Positions 13,401 to 25,819 are shown, numbered from the stretch's first letter. The stretch: DNA of 64,000 nt from Verticillium longisporum (GCA_019188255.1 JAETXT010000001.1:2852001-2916000), one strand, 5' to 3'. Numbers and translations: made by a program. Notes: generated by a model not told the origin, from the letters alone.

Positions 13401-13737
13401 GCAGCTGCAGGGCGAGCTGGACGGGGATGCAGTCGGTCTGGCACATGGAGGGCCACTCGCGCTTGATGAGCTCGAGGACCTGGGCGATCTGGCGCTCGGC
13501 GTTCGTCTCGGGCTGCATGCGCTCCTGGCGAGCAGGCGGCGGGACGTTTCGAGAGGCGGCCTGCGGGGGCGGCGTCCTGTAGGCCATGGTCTGCTGGGAC
13601 GGCGAGCCGTAGCGGCCGCTGTTCGAGTAGCCGTCGCCGTAGGGGTCGTAGTCGCCCTGCTGGTCCTCCTGCGGTGGCGCCCCGAAGTTGCCATAGCCGT
13701 TGCCATTGCGGTAGGGGCTCCCGTACCGGTTCGACAT
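10418..13737 (-). CDS. SEC8: Exocyst complex component SEC8 (EXOC4)
   Basis: SEC8 is a core subunit of the octameric exocyst, which tethers post-Golgi vesicles at the growing tip and septum. The N-terminus is a low-complexity Gly/Tyr/Asn segment (MSNRYGSPYRNGNGYGN). The conserved SEC8 N-terminal helical region follows (about residues 80-330), with family-typical stretches such as EFRNFQETHDYL-like YRNFQETHDYLQSS and FNSSIGTFHKIQGSI. Two exons are assigned: complement 11157-13737 and 10418-11092. Two single-base deletions interrupt the frame, near 12426-12431 (the coding strand should read TTCCAC, FHESIKALIRREG) and in the G run at 10978-10982. With both corrected the protein is about 1085 residues, the family's normal size. 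It is divergent from RAI1 and convergent with YTM1. Confidence 0.9.
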
Positions 13738-14638
13738 GGCGGGAGACGGTGGAGCGAATGCGCTACGTGGATGGTGGCGGCTGGCGCATCGTCGGATGCA
13801 AGAGGGCAGTAGGGTGTGCTCCTCGGCGGTTGGCGGGATGGGTGTGTCGGACGATCAAGCTGATCGAGGGGGCTGCGAGTCGAGCGTCGTGAAGGAGTCG
13901 TGAGAAGGCGTAAGGCGAAGGAGTGTAGGCTAGGTAGGCTGAGCAGTTCAATTCACTCGAGCTCCATGTTCAGGTACCACAGGGCCCCGTACTACTGTAA
14001 GGTAGGCGCGGGTTATTCAGTGGAAGTGGGAAAGTGCAGGCCAGCCACCCCCGGACATGTTTCAGCGCAAATGGCCATTGGCCGCATTCTTGGTTTCATC
14101 GTCCCCTGTGGCTGTGCTCCTACAGTACTGGCAGGTGCCTACCTACTTGTACCTCACTAGGTACCTAAGGTAGATACCAAGGTAGGTACGTACAAGGCAC
14201 ATACAAGGCACATACAAGTATGCATGTGATGGGGCATCTACGATGCTCGTCTTCAACGCAGTTGACGCTCATGGTGACTGGCCTAGTTCTTGGTATGCCG
14301 CAGAGGGGAATGGCTGTCAGTAGAGTAGAAACATGGCACGGGTAGGATACATCCAATCTGCAAAATAAAAGAGAAAAATACACAGCTAGAGTCAGTCGTC
14401 GCGATACAGGTCCCGGGTACCAAAGTGCCCCACACTTAGGTACCTTACCTAGCACTAGGTGCTCCAGTGAGCTCCCTGACGCGTTCCCAACAGTCAGTGT
14501 CTTCACGCCTTACCTAAGGTGCCTCGACTGGACACTCAGATGAGCTTCGACGGTCACACAGCATGCTGCCTTGTGCTGTGCACTACCTTACCTACACAAC
14601 TACAAGCACTGAAGCGTCTGTGAGGCGCAACTTCAACC
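13738..14638. other. Divergent promoter region SEC8/RAI1
   Basis: This 0.9 kb shared upstream region has no recognisable gene. It is rich in TACCT/AGGTA tetranucleotide-type motifs (about 14130-14215 and 14435-14590), including a short direct repeat of ACAAGGCACAT at about 14191-14216. Confidence 0.6.
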
Positions 14639-16352
14639 ATGGCGGCCAGCTTCTCTATACAACCCATCGGCCGCTTCTACAGCGCCAGCCAACCTGTCAA
14701 GCGACCAAAGGTCGGTCCGTCAATGTCCCAGGCGCATCGTACAGCCACTCATAAACATCAACCAGGAATTCGCCTGCTTCTCATACGACGACAATCATGA
14801 GTTTCACCTTGACGACTCGTCTATGCGCTACTACTACAATCCCACTATAGGCGCCGACTTGTCCAAGGGCTACGATACCTTTGTCAAAGCGGACGAGTCT
14901 GGCGATGAGCACCTCGTCAGTCTGCTCAAGACCATCCAGGCTCATGAGCAGAAGTCGGGACAGAAGATTGATGCTCAGCTCGTCACATGGAGGGGCATGA
15001 TGACCAAGGTACGCCTCAAACTCCTGTGTCGTTCTTTTGTCGTTCTTTTTGAACATTCTGTTTCTGATGAATCAACCATTAGATCATGAGCACGCCGTTT
15101 GACGACCGCGACGGGTGAGAGGTCCGTCAAGGACGGAAGGGCGACGCAGCTGATGACCCACCAGGTTCGAGATGAACGCGACTCTTTACCAAGTGCGCCA
15201 GCCTTCCCGACCATCCCTTGTGTGACTCTCCACTGACGTCCCTAGGATTGCATGTAGGAACAAGCCCCTTGGCGTGAGTGTGATGAGCGGCTCATGACTT
15301 ACACGACGCAGCTTCATCGAGGAGAACAACGCCTACAAGAAGGCGTCTCAGCAGCAGCAGAACGCCCAACAACGACGCGGGCCCCATGCGCCAGAGGTCA
15401 TGCAGTTCTGGGGTGCGCTCTTCTCCCTGTCCTGGGGGTTCCCAACCCGTTCCTGACTCCTTTGCAGGCTACAAGTTTGAGACTCTAGCGACCCTCCCCA
15501 AGCCGTGGGGCGACACACCGCGCGAGTACATCGAGAACCGCGAGAACGAAGTCGTCAACAACAAGGCCCAGTACTGCTCCGTCGTCCGCACCGGCATCGG
15601 CGCGACGACCATCTGCATCGGCGGCGAGGTCGACGCCAGTAAGTCTTCCTTGCCTCTGGCTCCCCCTGCCATCCCCCCTTCCCCGAACCATCAGACCAAG
15701 CAACCCCGACCCTCTGATCAGGCTGACATGCCCACCCCCTCCTCGCCCAGTCTGGGACTCGAAGCCCGCGCAGCCCGGCACCCCCATCAACTGGGTCGAG
15801 CTCAAGACGTCCGTCGACATTCGCTCCGACCGCGACGCCGCCACCTCTTGACCGCAAGCTCCTCAAGTTCTGGCTCCGGCCCTTCCTCCTCGGCGCCCCG
15901 CGCGTCATCCTCGGCTTCCGCACCCACGCCGGCATCCTCGCGCGCGTCCAAGAGATCCAGACGGCCGAGATCCCCGACACGATCGCCCGGCGGCCGAATC
16001 CGCCCTGGAACGGGGACATGTGCGTCAATTTTGCGGGCGAGTTTCTCGACTGTACGTCTTCTCTTCTCTTTGCCTGCCTCTTTCCTGCTCTCCCTTTTTT
16101 TCTTTTTTTTTTTCAGTTCAGCGATGTTCGTACCGAGGCCATCATCTATCGTTCGCCCACTGACGCAAGCGGACAGGGCTCCGGCAGACGATCAATGACG
16201 ATGGCGTGTGGAGGATACGCAGGAAGCCCGGGTCGCCGACCATCGAGGTCTTCCGCATCGAGGAGGCGGGCCACGGCGAGATTCTCACGGACGAGTTTAT
16301 AAATTGGCGGATCAAGCTGTCGCTAGGACCTCCTCCGGCCGAAACCGAGTGA
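14639..16352 (+). CDS. RAI1: Decapping nuclease RAI1 (DXO/Dom3Z family)
   Basis: RAI1 partners the nuclear 5'-3' exonuclease RAT1 and removes incomplete 5' caps (pyrophosphohydrolase/decapping) during RNA quality control. Recognisable family blocks are EFACFSYDDNHEF, MRYYYNP, TWRGMMTKIMSTPFDDRDGFEMNATLY, FIEENNAYK, EVMQFWGYKFE, the metal-site motif GGEVDA, NWVELKTS and GILARVQEI. The gene is highly split: 14639-14710, 14766-15008, 15083-15114, 15165-15192, an 8-nt exon 15246-15253, 15312-15412, 15468-15638, 15751-16051 and 16177-16352. Phases close throughout except at about 15841-15850, where one base is extra or two are missing between DRDAAT and DRKLLKFW. The corrected length is about 376 residues. 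The microexon is required to join LYQ to FIEEN in frame. Confidence 0.88.
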
Positions 16353-16896
16353 TGCCAAACTTCAACCCCCTTTCCACCTGAATGACCCCTTAAACTTTCC
16401 TCTTCGCTAAAGACGGTAATTCACGATGCATGCGCACAGGACCAAAGCCTCGGGAACGTCTCTCATTCCAACTACCTAATGCTATGCTAAAAAAAAATCT
16501 CAATCGCGAACCGCGAGGTATCTGTTACACCCATCCCCTGAACGCCAGCAGACCACATAGTCGTACAAAAAGCACAAACACACATCGAACCATGCAAAAA
16601 ACTCATGGCCTCGTCAGAAAACCAGCACGCCGCCTTGCCTCTCCGTATCGATGCGCTCAAAAAGAAAAACAGAAACTCTCAAATACCACGACATCCAAAA
16701 ATCGAATGTCCAAAAAACGACAAGGGAGAGAAGAAGGAGAAACAAAATGGGACGGAATGTGAACCAATCGCACATCCGCAAATGCTTTTGTGTATGCTTC
16801 CGAAACCTGATATGCTGTTCATGCCGTGGTCTTACACATTTCGAATACAGCCTCGTCTCTCACGCACGCGCGAGAGAGAGGCACCGTCAAGCACGC
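16353..16896. other. Convergent 3' region RAI1 / GCK kinase
   Basis: This lies between two converging genes and holds only their 3' untranslated regions. It is A-rich relative to its surroundings (several A-runs between 16490 and 16740). I see no coding or RNA gene. Confidence 0.55.
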
Positions 16897-18902
16897 TCAC
16901 ACAGCCGGCCAGCGCAGGCGCAGACCGTCCGTCCAGCGGCTGTAGAGAACATCAGACAGCTGCTTGCAGTGCTCCATGCCGGGCCGGGCCTCACGCCCGG
17001 GATACTTGGCCTCCAGGGCAAACTTCTCCTTCTCGGGGTCGGCGGCAGCGAGCTCGCCGTTTCGTCGTCTGTGGCTCTTGAGGTGGGGGTTGTTGGATGC
17101 CATGACCAGCTTTGTGGGACTGCCACTGGGCGCCGGCGTCGCGCCTCGGTTGATGATGACGGTACCCTGAGGGGTACCATCCGAAGGCATCTTGATGGAC
17201 TGCTGCGGCGTGAAGGCATTGTTCAGCCTATTGTCCTGCGATACGGCCGACATGAGGTTGCGCATCAAGTGGTAGGCGCCCTCAGGGTCTACGGCGTCGA
17301 GGTTGGCAAACGCGTCGCTAAGCTTGGCCAGGGCCTCCCGCTTGTGCATGGCTGAGGTTTGGGCGTGTAGTTCGGCCAGCGTCGGGTCGAGGGCCTTGTT
17401 GTACAGGCGGCGTCCGAGCAATGCCTCCTTGCTGGTAGCCTCGGCAGGGCCCATGATGCTGGGCGGTCGGTTCTCGTTGTTGGGCGCGTCTTCGGCGGGC
17501 GATCCGTTCAGGTGACCAGACGTCGAGCCGTCAGAAGGAACACGGCGGAATAGGCGCATCGTAGATCCCGAGTTGCCATATGACATGTCGGGTTGCAGCG
17601 GGCGTCTGGCGACGGTGGAACGTGGCGACCCATTCGTCTGGGTGTGGCTGACAGAGGGCTGGCGGCGGGCTGTCGTCTTGCGCATGGTCTGAGGAGCTGG
17701 CGATGAAGGGCCGAGAGGGCCATCCTTGAGATCGAGCTTGCGCATGGCTTCTTCAGTCGAGAAGATGGACGAAGGCTTGCGAGACTTGACTGTGGGCCTC
17801 TTGGGCATGACTGACTTGACCGTGTCAAACACCCACTCGTCTGCGTCGTCCTTGGGAGAGATTGTGTTGAGAGTCTCCTGGTAGAAGATGGGGTGGGACT
17901 TGCGCTGCTGGTTGACGTCCCACATCTGCCTCCGCTGAATGAGCTCTTGAAGAGCCTCGACCTTGCCGGCGGAGCGGATGAAGCGGTGCTTCAGCAGCTC
18001 CTTGGCGGTGGGTCGGCGCTCAGTGTCCTTGACCAGGCACTGCGCGATGAAGTCTTTGAATTCGCGGCTAAAGTTACCCTCAAGCCGGGGAGGCGAGTTT
18101 TTGGGAATATGGAAGAGGACCTTCATGGGGTGAATGTGGGCTAGGGGCGGCTCGCCGTTGGCCATCTCCATGGCCGTGATACCCAGGGACCAGATGTCAG
18201 CCTTGAAACCGTATCCATCCTGCTGGATGACCTCTGGCGCCATCCAAAAGGCGTGCCGACAAAGGTATTTCGTTGCGACTTGATGTTGGTCAATTGTGCG
18301 GCAACACCAAAGTCGGCGAGCTTGACCTTGCCGACCTCGGAAAGGAGAACATTGGCAGCCTTGATGTCTCGGTGAATCTTGCCTTCGGCGTGCAGGTATT
18401 CGAGACCGCGCAGAAGCTCGCGGCAGATGATGGCGATGTGACCTTCGGAGAAGTTGTCTGGTTTGAGCTGAGTCCGTCAGTACAAGAGGTAAAGAGAGAA
18501 AAAATCCATAATATGTAGACTTTAAACTCACGAGATCCAAGCAAGAGCCTCCACCGAGGTACTCCATGACGATCCACAGCTTGTGGCCTCGGAGGAAGCT
18601 GCCTTTGTATTGTGTAACGAAGGAACTGGCGCAGGTGCTAAGCACAGCAATCTCGCCCTGGATTTCTTGGATATCATCCTCGCTGGATTCGAGATCGATC
18701 TAAAGATTATGGATCAGCCAAGCCCGCAGCAGAAGCAGGGAAATGGTGGTTGACGTACATGCTTGATGGCGACGGTCTCGCCGGTAGCCTTCTCAATGGC
18801 CTTGTAGACAACGCCAAAACTGCCACGACCCAGCTCCTCGAGAACCTGGTAGTGCTCAGCGACGCCCTCGTCAGGCATTGTGTTCATCCTCCTGGTCGTC
18901 AT
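16897..18902 (-). CDS. STE20-family germinal-centre kinase (SPS1/KIC1/Nak1-like)
   Basis: This Ser/Thr kinase has an N-terminal catalytic domain and a long C-terminal regulatory tail, the plan of GCK-III kinases that act in polarity, septation and hyphal growth. Motifs are [10 protein letters not shown] (residues 25-34), VAIKH (Lys47), [19 protein letters not shown], the substrate-site [11 protein letters not shown], and kinase subdomain [15 protein letters not shown]. The tail is Ser/Pro/basic-rich and ends in a conserved-looking block, [19 protein letters not shown]. Exons are complement 18759-18902, 18532-18699 and 16897-18467, about 627 residues. One base is missing in the A run 18246-18249, between VGTP and FWMAP; correcting it restores the entire kinase. 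I cannot say which of the fungal GCK paralogues it is. Confidence 0.87.
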
Positions 18903-20399
18903 TTCGGGCGATATATGGTGGAGGTGGAGGTTCGATCGGTGAGAGAACCTTTTTTAGAGGTCAATGGATGTAGAGAGAGAGGCAACCTCGATCGCACAGA
19001 CAGCTGGCTTTGACGCAACAGCAATTGGCGGGGTTGCTCTGCTTGAGGTTGTAGAGATGGTCGAGCGAAAGATGGTTACTATGGGCCTGGCAGTGGACGA
19101 GGTTGTTTTAATGGAAGGGAACCCAGGCTTCCCAGGTTCGAGGACCGGGTTCAGCACAGGCGAACTGGGTCGTTCTGGTTGTCCGGGAGAGCGAGCAGGG
19201 ACCCTGCAGTCGGCGTGTCGGGTCTGGGCTTTGGCGGGTGCATGTGCTGGGACAACGGCCGGGGGGGAGATGGGTTGATGGAAGCTTGGGCCCTTTGTTT
19301 ACTTTGCTTCCGTTTCGGTATAGCTCTGACGTCTAGGCTTTCTCTGGGAGGGGTGATCGTGCGCTGTGCTGTGCTGTGCTGTGTCTTGCGGGAAGAAAGA
19401 GGTGATTCACGCCAGTGCAAAGCGAGCAAAAAGGGTGTGCAGAAGCGATATATCACGGAGTTGACTGCTTCGGGGCCTGCCACAGATAAAGGCGGCCATG
19501 CTGCAGAGACCAGACAGCCTTGATGCAGACCCCTATGGATGACAGATGGTCATTTGCATTCCAGTTGAATGCAACGGTCCAATTGATGGCATCCAGGCGG
19601 CCCATTCCCATAGGGCATGCGCCATGGCTGCCGGTGCACTTGCATCTTGAGACTGGTGCTGCATCTTGCTGCTGGGCCTGGTGCTGGGTAGCGCCCACAT
19701 ACCACAGATCCTTGGAAGAAACCGGGGGTGGGGCCGGGGCCTGCCACCTGCCAGCCAACCGCCCAGTAACGGAGCTCACGCTAACGTGGACAGTGGACAC
19801 CGACACATCAGAGACCGTCGCCCCGTCAACGAGCCCCTCTGTTTGTTGGCAGCAGCGCCCAGCAAGAAGAGGCAGGATCAGAGCATGGTCAGAGCCAGGC
19901 AGGCACAGCAACTCGTAGCTCATAGCATCAGCCTCGTCCTCATCCCCGTGCCCATCTCCATCACATCCCCCCCCCCTTCGCTTCGCTTGCTCATCTAATT
20001 CCACGACACCGCCAAACCTTCTCTTTCTGGCATTGGCACCGTCGCGTCAGAGGTTGTATATCCCACTTTGCTCATACCTGGCCTGCCTACATACCACACT
20101 GGTCGGGTTTCTACGTCGACAGGGTCGTCGTGACGCTCGCCCTTTGCGCAGCCTGTCTCTTCCTCTCGACCATTTGGCAGATATGCTTGCTGTAGTGTAT
20201 TGCGACTGTTGAATCTTCGCTGCCTCTCCAGTCGCACGTTTTTTGCTCTTCACCGCTTCGCCCATTGCGGCCTCACCGACATTTCTACCGCGTTGGGCTG
20301 CCATCGAGGACCGGCCACGCCTAAACTCAACAACCATCATCTCGCCAACTCCCCTCTGAGGAGGCCGCGAGAGATCTTTCTCTCCATCAGCTCCCCGAG
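18903..20399. other. Divergent promoter region GCK kinase / CYK3
   Basis: This is a 1.5 kb shared upstream stretch. Overlapping open frames occur on both strands but none resembles a known protein. A short CTGTG repeat lies at about 19366-19382 and a C run at about 19968-19978. It most likely holds two promoters and their leaders. Confidence 0.55.
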
Positions 20400-23300
20400 A
20401 TGGTGCTCGCACCGCCGCCGCTGCCCACGCAGTTTCCCTGCTGGTGCCGAGCAGTCTACTCCTGGGGAGGCGAGGTCAGTTCGAGACCTGTGCATGGCGC
20501 CCTGCTGTCTTGTGGCTCTTGATTGCTAATACTTCAGCCTAGTCGAAACGCGACCTTGGTTTCATCGAAGGCGACTTGATCGAATGCCTCAACGCCGGAG
20601 ACGGCTCCTGGTGGACGGGCAAGCTATGGCGCGACAGGAGGACCGTCGGCGTCTTCCCCTCCAACTTTGTCGAACTCCTACCGCCCAACTTCCGCCCGAC
20701 GACGAGATCCGTCAGCCCGTTGCCCGACCACACGCCCAATCCCAAGCCTGTGCCCCAGAAATCCAAGACGTTCCGCAAGCCCTTTGAGGCATACGCCAAA
20801 GCGCCTCACTACACGACGGCGAAGCAGCCAGAGGTCGTCCGAGAGAGCCCGCACACGCGCGCCCGTGACAACTCGGCCAGCTCGTACCAGCCCCCCCCCC
20901 ACGTTGGCCGATCCCCACCGCCAGCGCCCCCGCTGCAGCATCATAGGAGCTACGACGCCAGAGCGTCGTCGCCTGCCCCTCATCATCAGCAGTACGGCAG
21001 CTACAATTCACGCGCGCCTTCACCCGCGCCACCGCCGCAACAGCAGCATCGCTACGACTACAGAGCTGCCTCGCCCGCACCTCCCCAGCAGAGGAGCTAT
21101 GACCTCAGAGCCGCCTCGCCAGCGCCTCCTCAACCGAGGAGCTACGACTACAGAGCTGCTTCGCCAGCTCCACCTCCCCAGAGGAATCATGACTTCCGAG
21201 CTGCGTCCCCCGCTCCTCCTCCTCAACAACAACATAGGAACGACTTCCGGGCCGCATCACCAGCTCCACCGCATCACGTTGGCTACGGATCGCGAGCGCC
21301 ATCACCCGCCCCGCCGCAAGCTTATCAGCAACACCCTAGAGCCCTATCGCCAGCACCTCCGCCACAGGACTATCACAGGGCTGCATCTCCTGCACCACCA
21401 CCTCCGTCACACCACCACCACGGCAGCTACGGATCTCGCGCGCCATCTCCTGCGTCTTCGTTCGGATACAACCACCACTCTCGGGCTCCTTCTCCGGCCC
21501 CGCCGCTGGCTCGCAGTGTGTCACCGGTTCCTTCCTTCATCGACACGTATCACAAGGAGACGTATGATGAGCCAGCACGCGAAGATTCACCGCCGCCACC
21601 ACCTCCACCGCCCCATCGTCACGTCAATGCCTCCCGCAACAGCTTCCACCCCAGCCAAGAATCTCGGTACGCCGGCGGTGGGAGACAAGGCTCAAACCTA
21701 TCCTATGAGCACCGCCAAGACGGGCTCCAGACCCCTCGAATGCCGTCACCCTGCCCTCCATCACCTGGTGGCAGCCACATGGCGCCGTCACCTCTCCGGG
21801 AAGCCATGGATGGTGTCATTGAGCAACTTGATGCCTTGGGTATGCCCAGGGACACAAGGACCCCCGAACCCGCACCGCTTGATCCCTGGTCTCCGGAGTG
21901 TTTTGATATGGTCAGCCACCGTGCAAAAACAAGACTGCCCAGCGTCCCCAGACGTCCATGGGACTGGGTCATCAAGATGAGGGCTACGAGACCTGGAGCG
22001 GAGGATCCTCGCAGGAGGCTTCTTATCAAAACGGCCAGCGAGAGGATGCACACGACGCGCCCCAGCTCAGCAACTATGTCGAACGTATGGAAACTCGACT
22101 ACAAGGCTTGCAGCACAGCAACAGCACAACCAGTCACGACGAGCCCCCACCCCCGCCACCAAAGGGCAATCTATATCAACGACCAAAGTCATCCATGGGC
22201 GAGGCTCCTGCCCCCGAGAAGAAAGTGCGGACTCGAAAGTCAGCTTACGATGTTGGTCGAAATGTCCTAGGCCGCTCCTTTACAACCAAGACTAACTCCA
22301 CGAGCGCATCTTCCGGTAACCAGAGCGCGACGACGCAAAGCACGAATAGGAGCCTGATGAGCGGCGTATCGGCCGGTGCTATCAGCGCGACCAGTGCCGG
22401 CAGCCTCGCCAGAAAGAATGAGAGACGAGAACGCGCCCAGAGCGCCCTGGGCATCCGAGACCTCGATATAGACCGACCCGACAGCCCTTTTACTGGTGTG
22501 ACATACCACAGCAGTCACGCATCCGATGCATCCCGACCAAAATCGCAAGCAGGTTTCAACGACGAGATGGGCTCTGGCCTTGGTGGGCTCGTGCAGCCTA
22601 GAGCGCCGAAACGCAGCCTGTTCAAGAAGCTCTTCGACACAGCAAAGACTGGTGTGGCCACCAGCCGGAGCAACTTGGGGTCCGGCGCCGATTTGGCCAG
22701 GCCATCACCCTTTTCCCGCTCAACGACCGCAGTCTCCCCTGCAACCTCTGGAATGTCCTCCATGACAGGCCTTGGCAGCTCATCCGTCGAGAGGAATGCT
22801 GCCAAGGAGATGGGCTTGGGGTCTGGGGTAGACTGGGTCCAGGTCCGCCGAGACATCAATCGCTCCAACTCGCTGAGCAAGATTGAGCGCCACGAGCGCC
22901 AAGATCGGTGCCAAATGCTTGACCACCCCGCTCTCAACCCCGTAGACGAACTCTACCAGGGTGCCGAGGGTGACGAAGGCGCGAATGGCATGCCCGTTGA
23001 CGATCCAATCGACTACCAGTCTATCAACCTCAGCCAGGTCGACAAGAGCACTCGCTTCATCAGCAGTCTACCTCCGCTTACAACAGCCGTCACCTTGGCG
23101 ACATCCTACGTCTGCCGTCCGTATCGCAGCGACGTCCAGCGCATGCGCGCCATCTTCTCCTGGGTCTCGGAGAGGATAGCGTGGGAAGAAGACTTTGAGG
23201 GCGAAATTGATACCAGGCGCGTCATTCAAAGCAGACGAGCCTGCGCCGAAGAGTACGCTGTCTTGGTGATGGAGATGTGTGCCGCCGTGGGCATCGAGTG

Positions 23301-24498
23301 CGAGGTAGTCCGCGGGTACCTCAAAACACCGGGCGAAACGCCAAATTTTGGCATCATGCCCCGGTCCAACCACTGGTGGAACGCAGTCCTGGTCGACAAC
23401 GAGTGGCGTATGGTTGACTGTTGTCTCGCCAGCCCCTCCAACCCCCGCCGGCATCTCTACTCTGGTGCTGGCAGTTCAGCTGCCGACTCGTGGTGGTTCC
23501 TCACTCGCCCGACTCAGCTGTGCTGGACGCACATTCCTGAGCACCATGAGCAGCAACACATTTGCCCACCACAGGCGCACGAGGTGTTGCTCAACCTGCC
23601 CTGTGCGTGTTCACCGTACTTCAAGAACATGATGCAGATGGTGGACTACAACACGTCTCTTACACGCATTGAAGACCTCGAGATGGTGCACATCAAGTTC
23701 AATGTCCCTGCCGATGTCGAAGTGGCTGCCGAGGTCGAGGTGCGTGCATACAGCCGGGACCAAGACGGCGATGTGTTTGAGAGCGGCGAAATGGTCAAGA
23801 AGAGGGCCCTTGCGCAGGCCGAGTGGTCCAACGGATACAAGCGATATACTGTCAAGGCGCTGCTGCCTGGTGATGAAGGTCAAGGAGTCCTCAAGGTCTA
23901 CGCAGGCAAGCGTGGGCTGATGCACAGCATCAAGGACATTCCCCATCCCCTGGCCTTTGCTCTGCCCATTACACACACGGGCGAGAACCCGCCCTATGAT
24001 TTCGTCACCAGGCATCCGACGCCGCACGCCCAACGACATGACATTTACGTCGTCCAGCCACAGTGCCAGCGGCTGGCGCTCAACAACACCTTTGTGTTCG
24101 CCATCAGACAGCACCCGAGCTCGGCTATCGTGGACTCGATCATGACGCCGGCGTCGAACCCGGGAGCGGCGAGCCCCATACCGTTCGCTCGGCCAAGTTC
24201 TGCTATGAGCATGACCGCTTCTAGCGCCAGTGGGTCGATCCCCAGTACCGTCAGTGGGAACAAGCCGGCCAAGCTCGCGGACCAAACGCCGGCCCGCAAG
24301 ATACTGCGCATGATGCGCACGGACGACCGCAAGGACATCGGTGTCGGTGGCCGCAACACGAGGGACGAGGAGGGCAGCGACGGGGGCACGTGGGAGACTA
24401 TCATCAAGTGCTCGGAGAAGGGAGTTTGGAGGGGTCTGGTGCTGGCTGACCGCACTGCTCGCTGGTGTGTTTTTGCCGAATGGGTCTGCCTCGGATGA
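20400..24498 (+). CDS. CYK3: Cytokinesis protein CYK3 (SH3 and transglutaminase-like)
   Basis: CYK3 acts at the septum or bud neck in actomyosin-independent cytokinesis and chitin deposition. The first exon, 20400-20474, encodes the start of an N-terminal SH3 domain (RAVYSWGGE); it continues in 20543-24498 with SKRDLGFIEGDLIECLNAGDGSWWTGKL and GVFPSNFVELL. A proline-rich segment with tandem R-A-x-S-P-A-P-P units follows (about 20950-21510), then a Ser-rich region and the transglutaminase-like domain (DVQRMRAIFSWVSERIAWEEDF, RRACAEEYAVLVMEMC, NHWWNAVLVDNEWRMVDC). As in fungal CYK3 proteins the domain is likely non-catalytic: the SRRACAEEYA block still holds a Cys, but activity is not evident. 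One A is missing in the run 21925-21929, between SHRAK and NKTAQRPQ. The corrected length is about 1343 residues. Confidence 0.9.
20940..21520 (+). repeat. Tandem proline-rich R-A-x-S-P-A-P repeats in CYK3
   Basis: About twelve units of R-A-[A/P/S/L]-S-P-A-[P/S], usually preceded by Y-D-x or x-F and spaced 12-20 residues, are encoded in frame within CYK3. Each has an SP site and a PxxP-type core, so they could be kinase sites or SH3 ligands (inference). The DNA copies are diverged, so this is an old rather than a recent expansion. Confidence 0.85.
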
Positions 24499-25153
24499 TT
24501 CTGTTTTTGGCTTGCGTTGCGTTGTCGATTATCTGCATCATGAAAGCTGGAGGGAAGGCTAGGTCTCGGTGTCTGGGTCAACGGGATTTTCTGGGGGTTT
24601 CTGGGCACTCTCGTGAGGAAGGCTGGGGATATATTCTGCATGGTCGGGAGTTGGCGTCTGATTTGCGTTGCCATGTCTGACTTGCGTACAATAATGACTG
24701 GAGTACCTGTACCATACTGGCAAGCAGCTGAGGATATGGCTGTTGCGATACATACAGAGTTCAAACAACTACGTCTATGTGCTTGGTGGTTCAGAGGTGT
24801 CCAGCTGTGAGAGACGAAGAAGAACAGAGAAAGTGCTGCTGCTTCTCCGCTCTGAGTGTGCCCATTGCCTGCATGTCGCCCATGATGAAGCTCATCATGG
24901 CGATTCCTTAGGGGGTCGGTCCCCTTTTGGACAGTGTCGTCGAGAGCCTCTTACGGTGCACCCCGATAAGCGCGCGCCGACCCAGATAACAAGAGTAAAC
25001 AGAGGGGCAGCCCTTCACTTCAACTCATCACCACCCAACCCTCCATCCAAAAGCATGAGCATCACCACCCCGGAAACATAACTTACAAACGACCATCATT
25101 CGCTCCATCGATTTGTTCCATTTTTTTTTTTTCAAACAAGGCGGCCCCCCCAG
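24499..25153. other. Intergenic region CYK3 / small unknown gene
   Basis: This contains the CYK3 3' end and the leader of the next gene. The reverse-strand open frames here overlap the CYK3 C-terminus and show no recognisable protein. A T run lies just before the next start (about 25121-25131). Confidence 0.5.
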
Positions 25154-25819
25154 ATGGCCGACCGCCTGCACCGCCTGCCGCCCCAGGGCGCGGCCCATCC
25201 CCAGGTCGCAGCGCCGCCGGCCGCCCCGCGCCGCGGCGTCTCGCGCAACCTGTTCAAGAGCCACCTGACGCGCCGCCCGACGCCGACGGGCACGGCGACG
25301 TCTTCTTCGAACGGGTCGGCGGAGACGCTGAGGTTGCCGGACGTGGATATCCATAGTGACTCGACGGAACTGGTCGTCAGGGACAAGCATGGTGAGATTG
25401 AGATTGGGGATCTGCCGATGGGGGTGTTGGATGATGGGGAGGAGGGGATGCATGACATTGAGGAGAGCAAGGGTCAGTTACATTCGCTCTCTCTCTCTCT
25501 CTGTGTGTGTGTGCAAAGTCTCGTGTGGAGAGAAACGAAAACGGCGCTGACGATCACAGTGGAAAGGCAGCGCCTCGCAGAGGCAGTCAAGCAGCATCAG
25601 GTCAACCACTCGACAATCCCCGAGCAGCCAGAAGGTACGTGTATCATTCCCTCCCCCCTCAGTCTATCGTCTGGGTATTCGTGTACCTCGTAAAGCTAAA
25701 CTATCTCTCCGCCCGCAGAGCTCCTCGAGGCGGTCCGCAAGAGCCTCCGGGCCAAGGTCGCGGCTCTCGACGAGGACCGGTGGATGTACGAGGGTGGGGA
25801 TGCATGCTTGCGACGTTAG
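25154..25819 (+). CDS. Small conserved-looking hypothetical protein
   Basis: I do not recognise a family. Three exons join in phase (25154-25472, 25560-25634, 25719-25819) to give about 164 residues. The N-terminal half is basic, Pro/Ala-rich and low-complexity (ADRLHRLPPQ..., NLFKSHLTRRPTP), followed by an acidic segment (VDIHSDSTELVVRDKHGEIEIGDLPMGV and EEGMHDIEESK). The C-terminal third looks helical, with possible coiled-coil character (ERQRLAEAVKQHQ, ELLEAVRKSLRAKVAALDEDRWMYE). The matching phases at both introns and the coding-like composition support a real gene. There is no signal peptide or membrane segment. It converges on GET4, with stops only about 260 bases apart. Confidence 0.6.
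25487..25514 (+). repeat. (CT)n(GT)n dinucleotide repeat in an intron
   Basis: A CT run passes directly into a GT run inside the first intron of the small gene at 25154-25819, close to its donor site. Confidence 0.8.
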
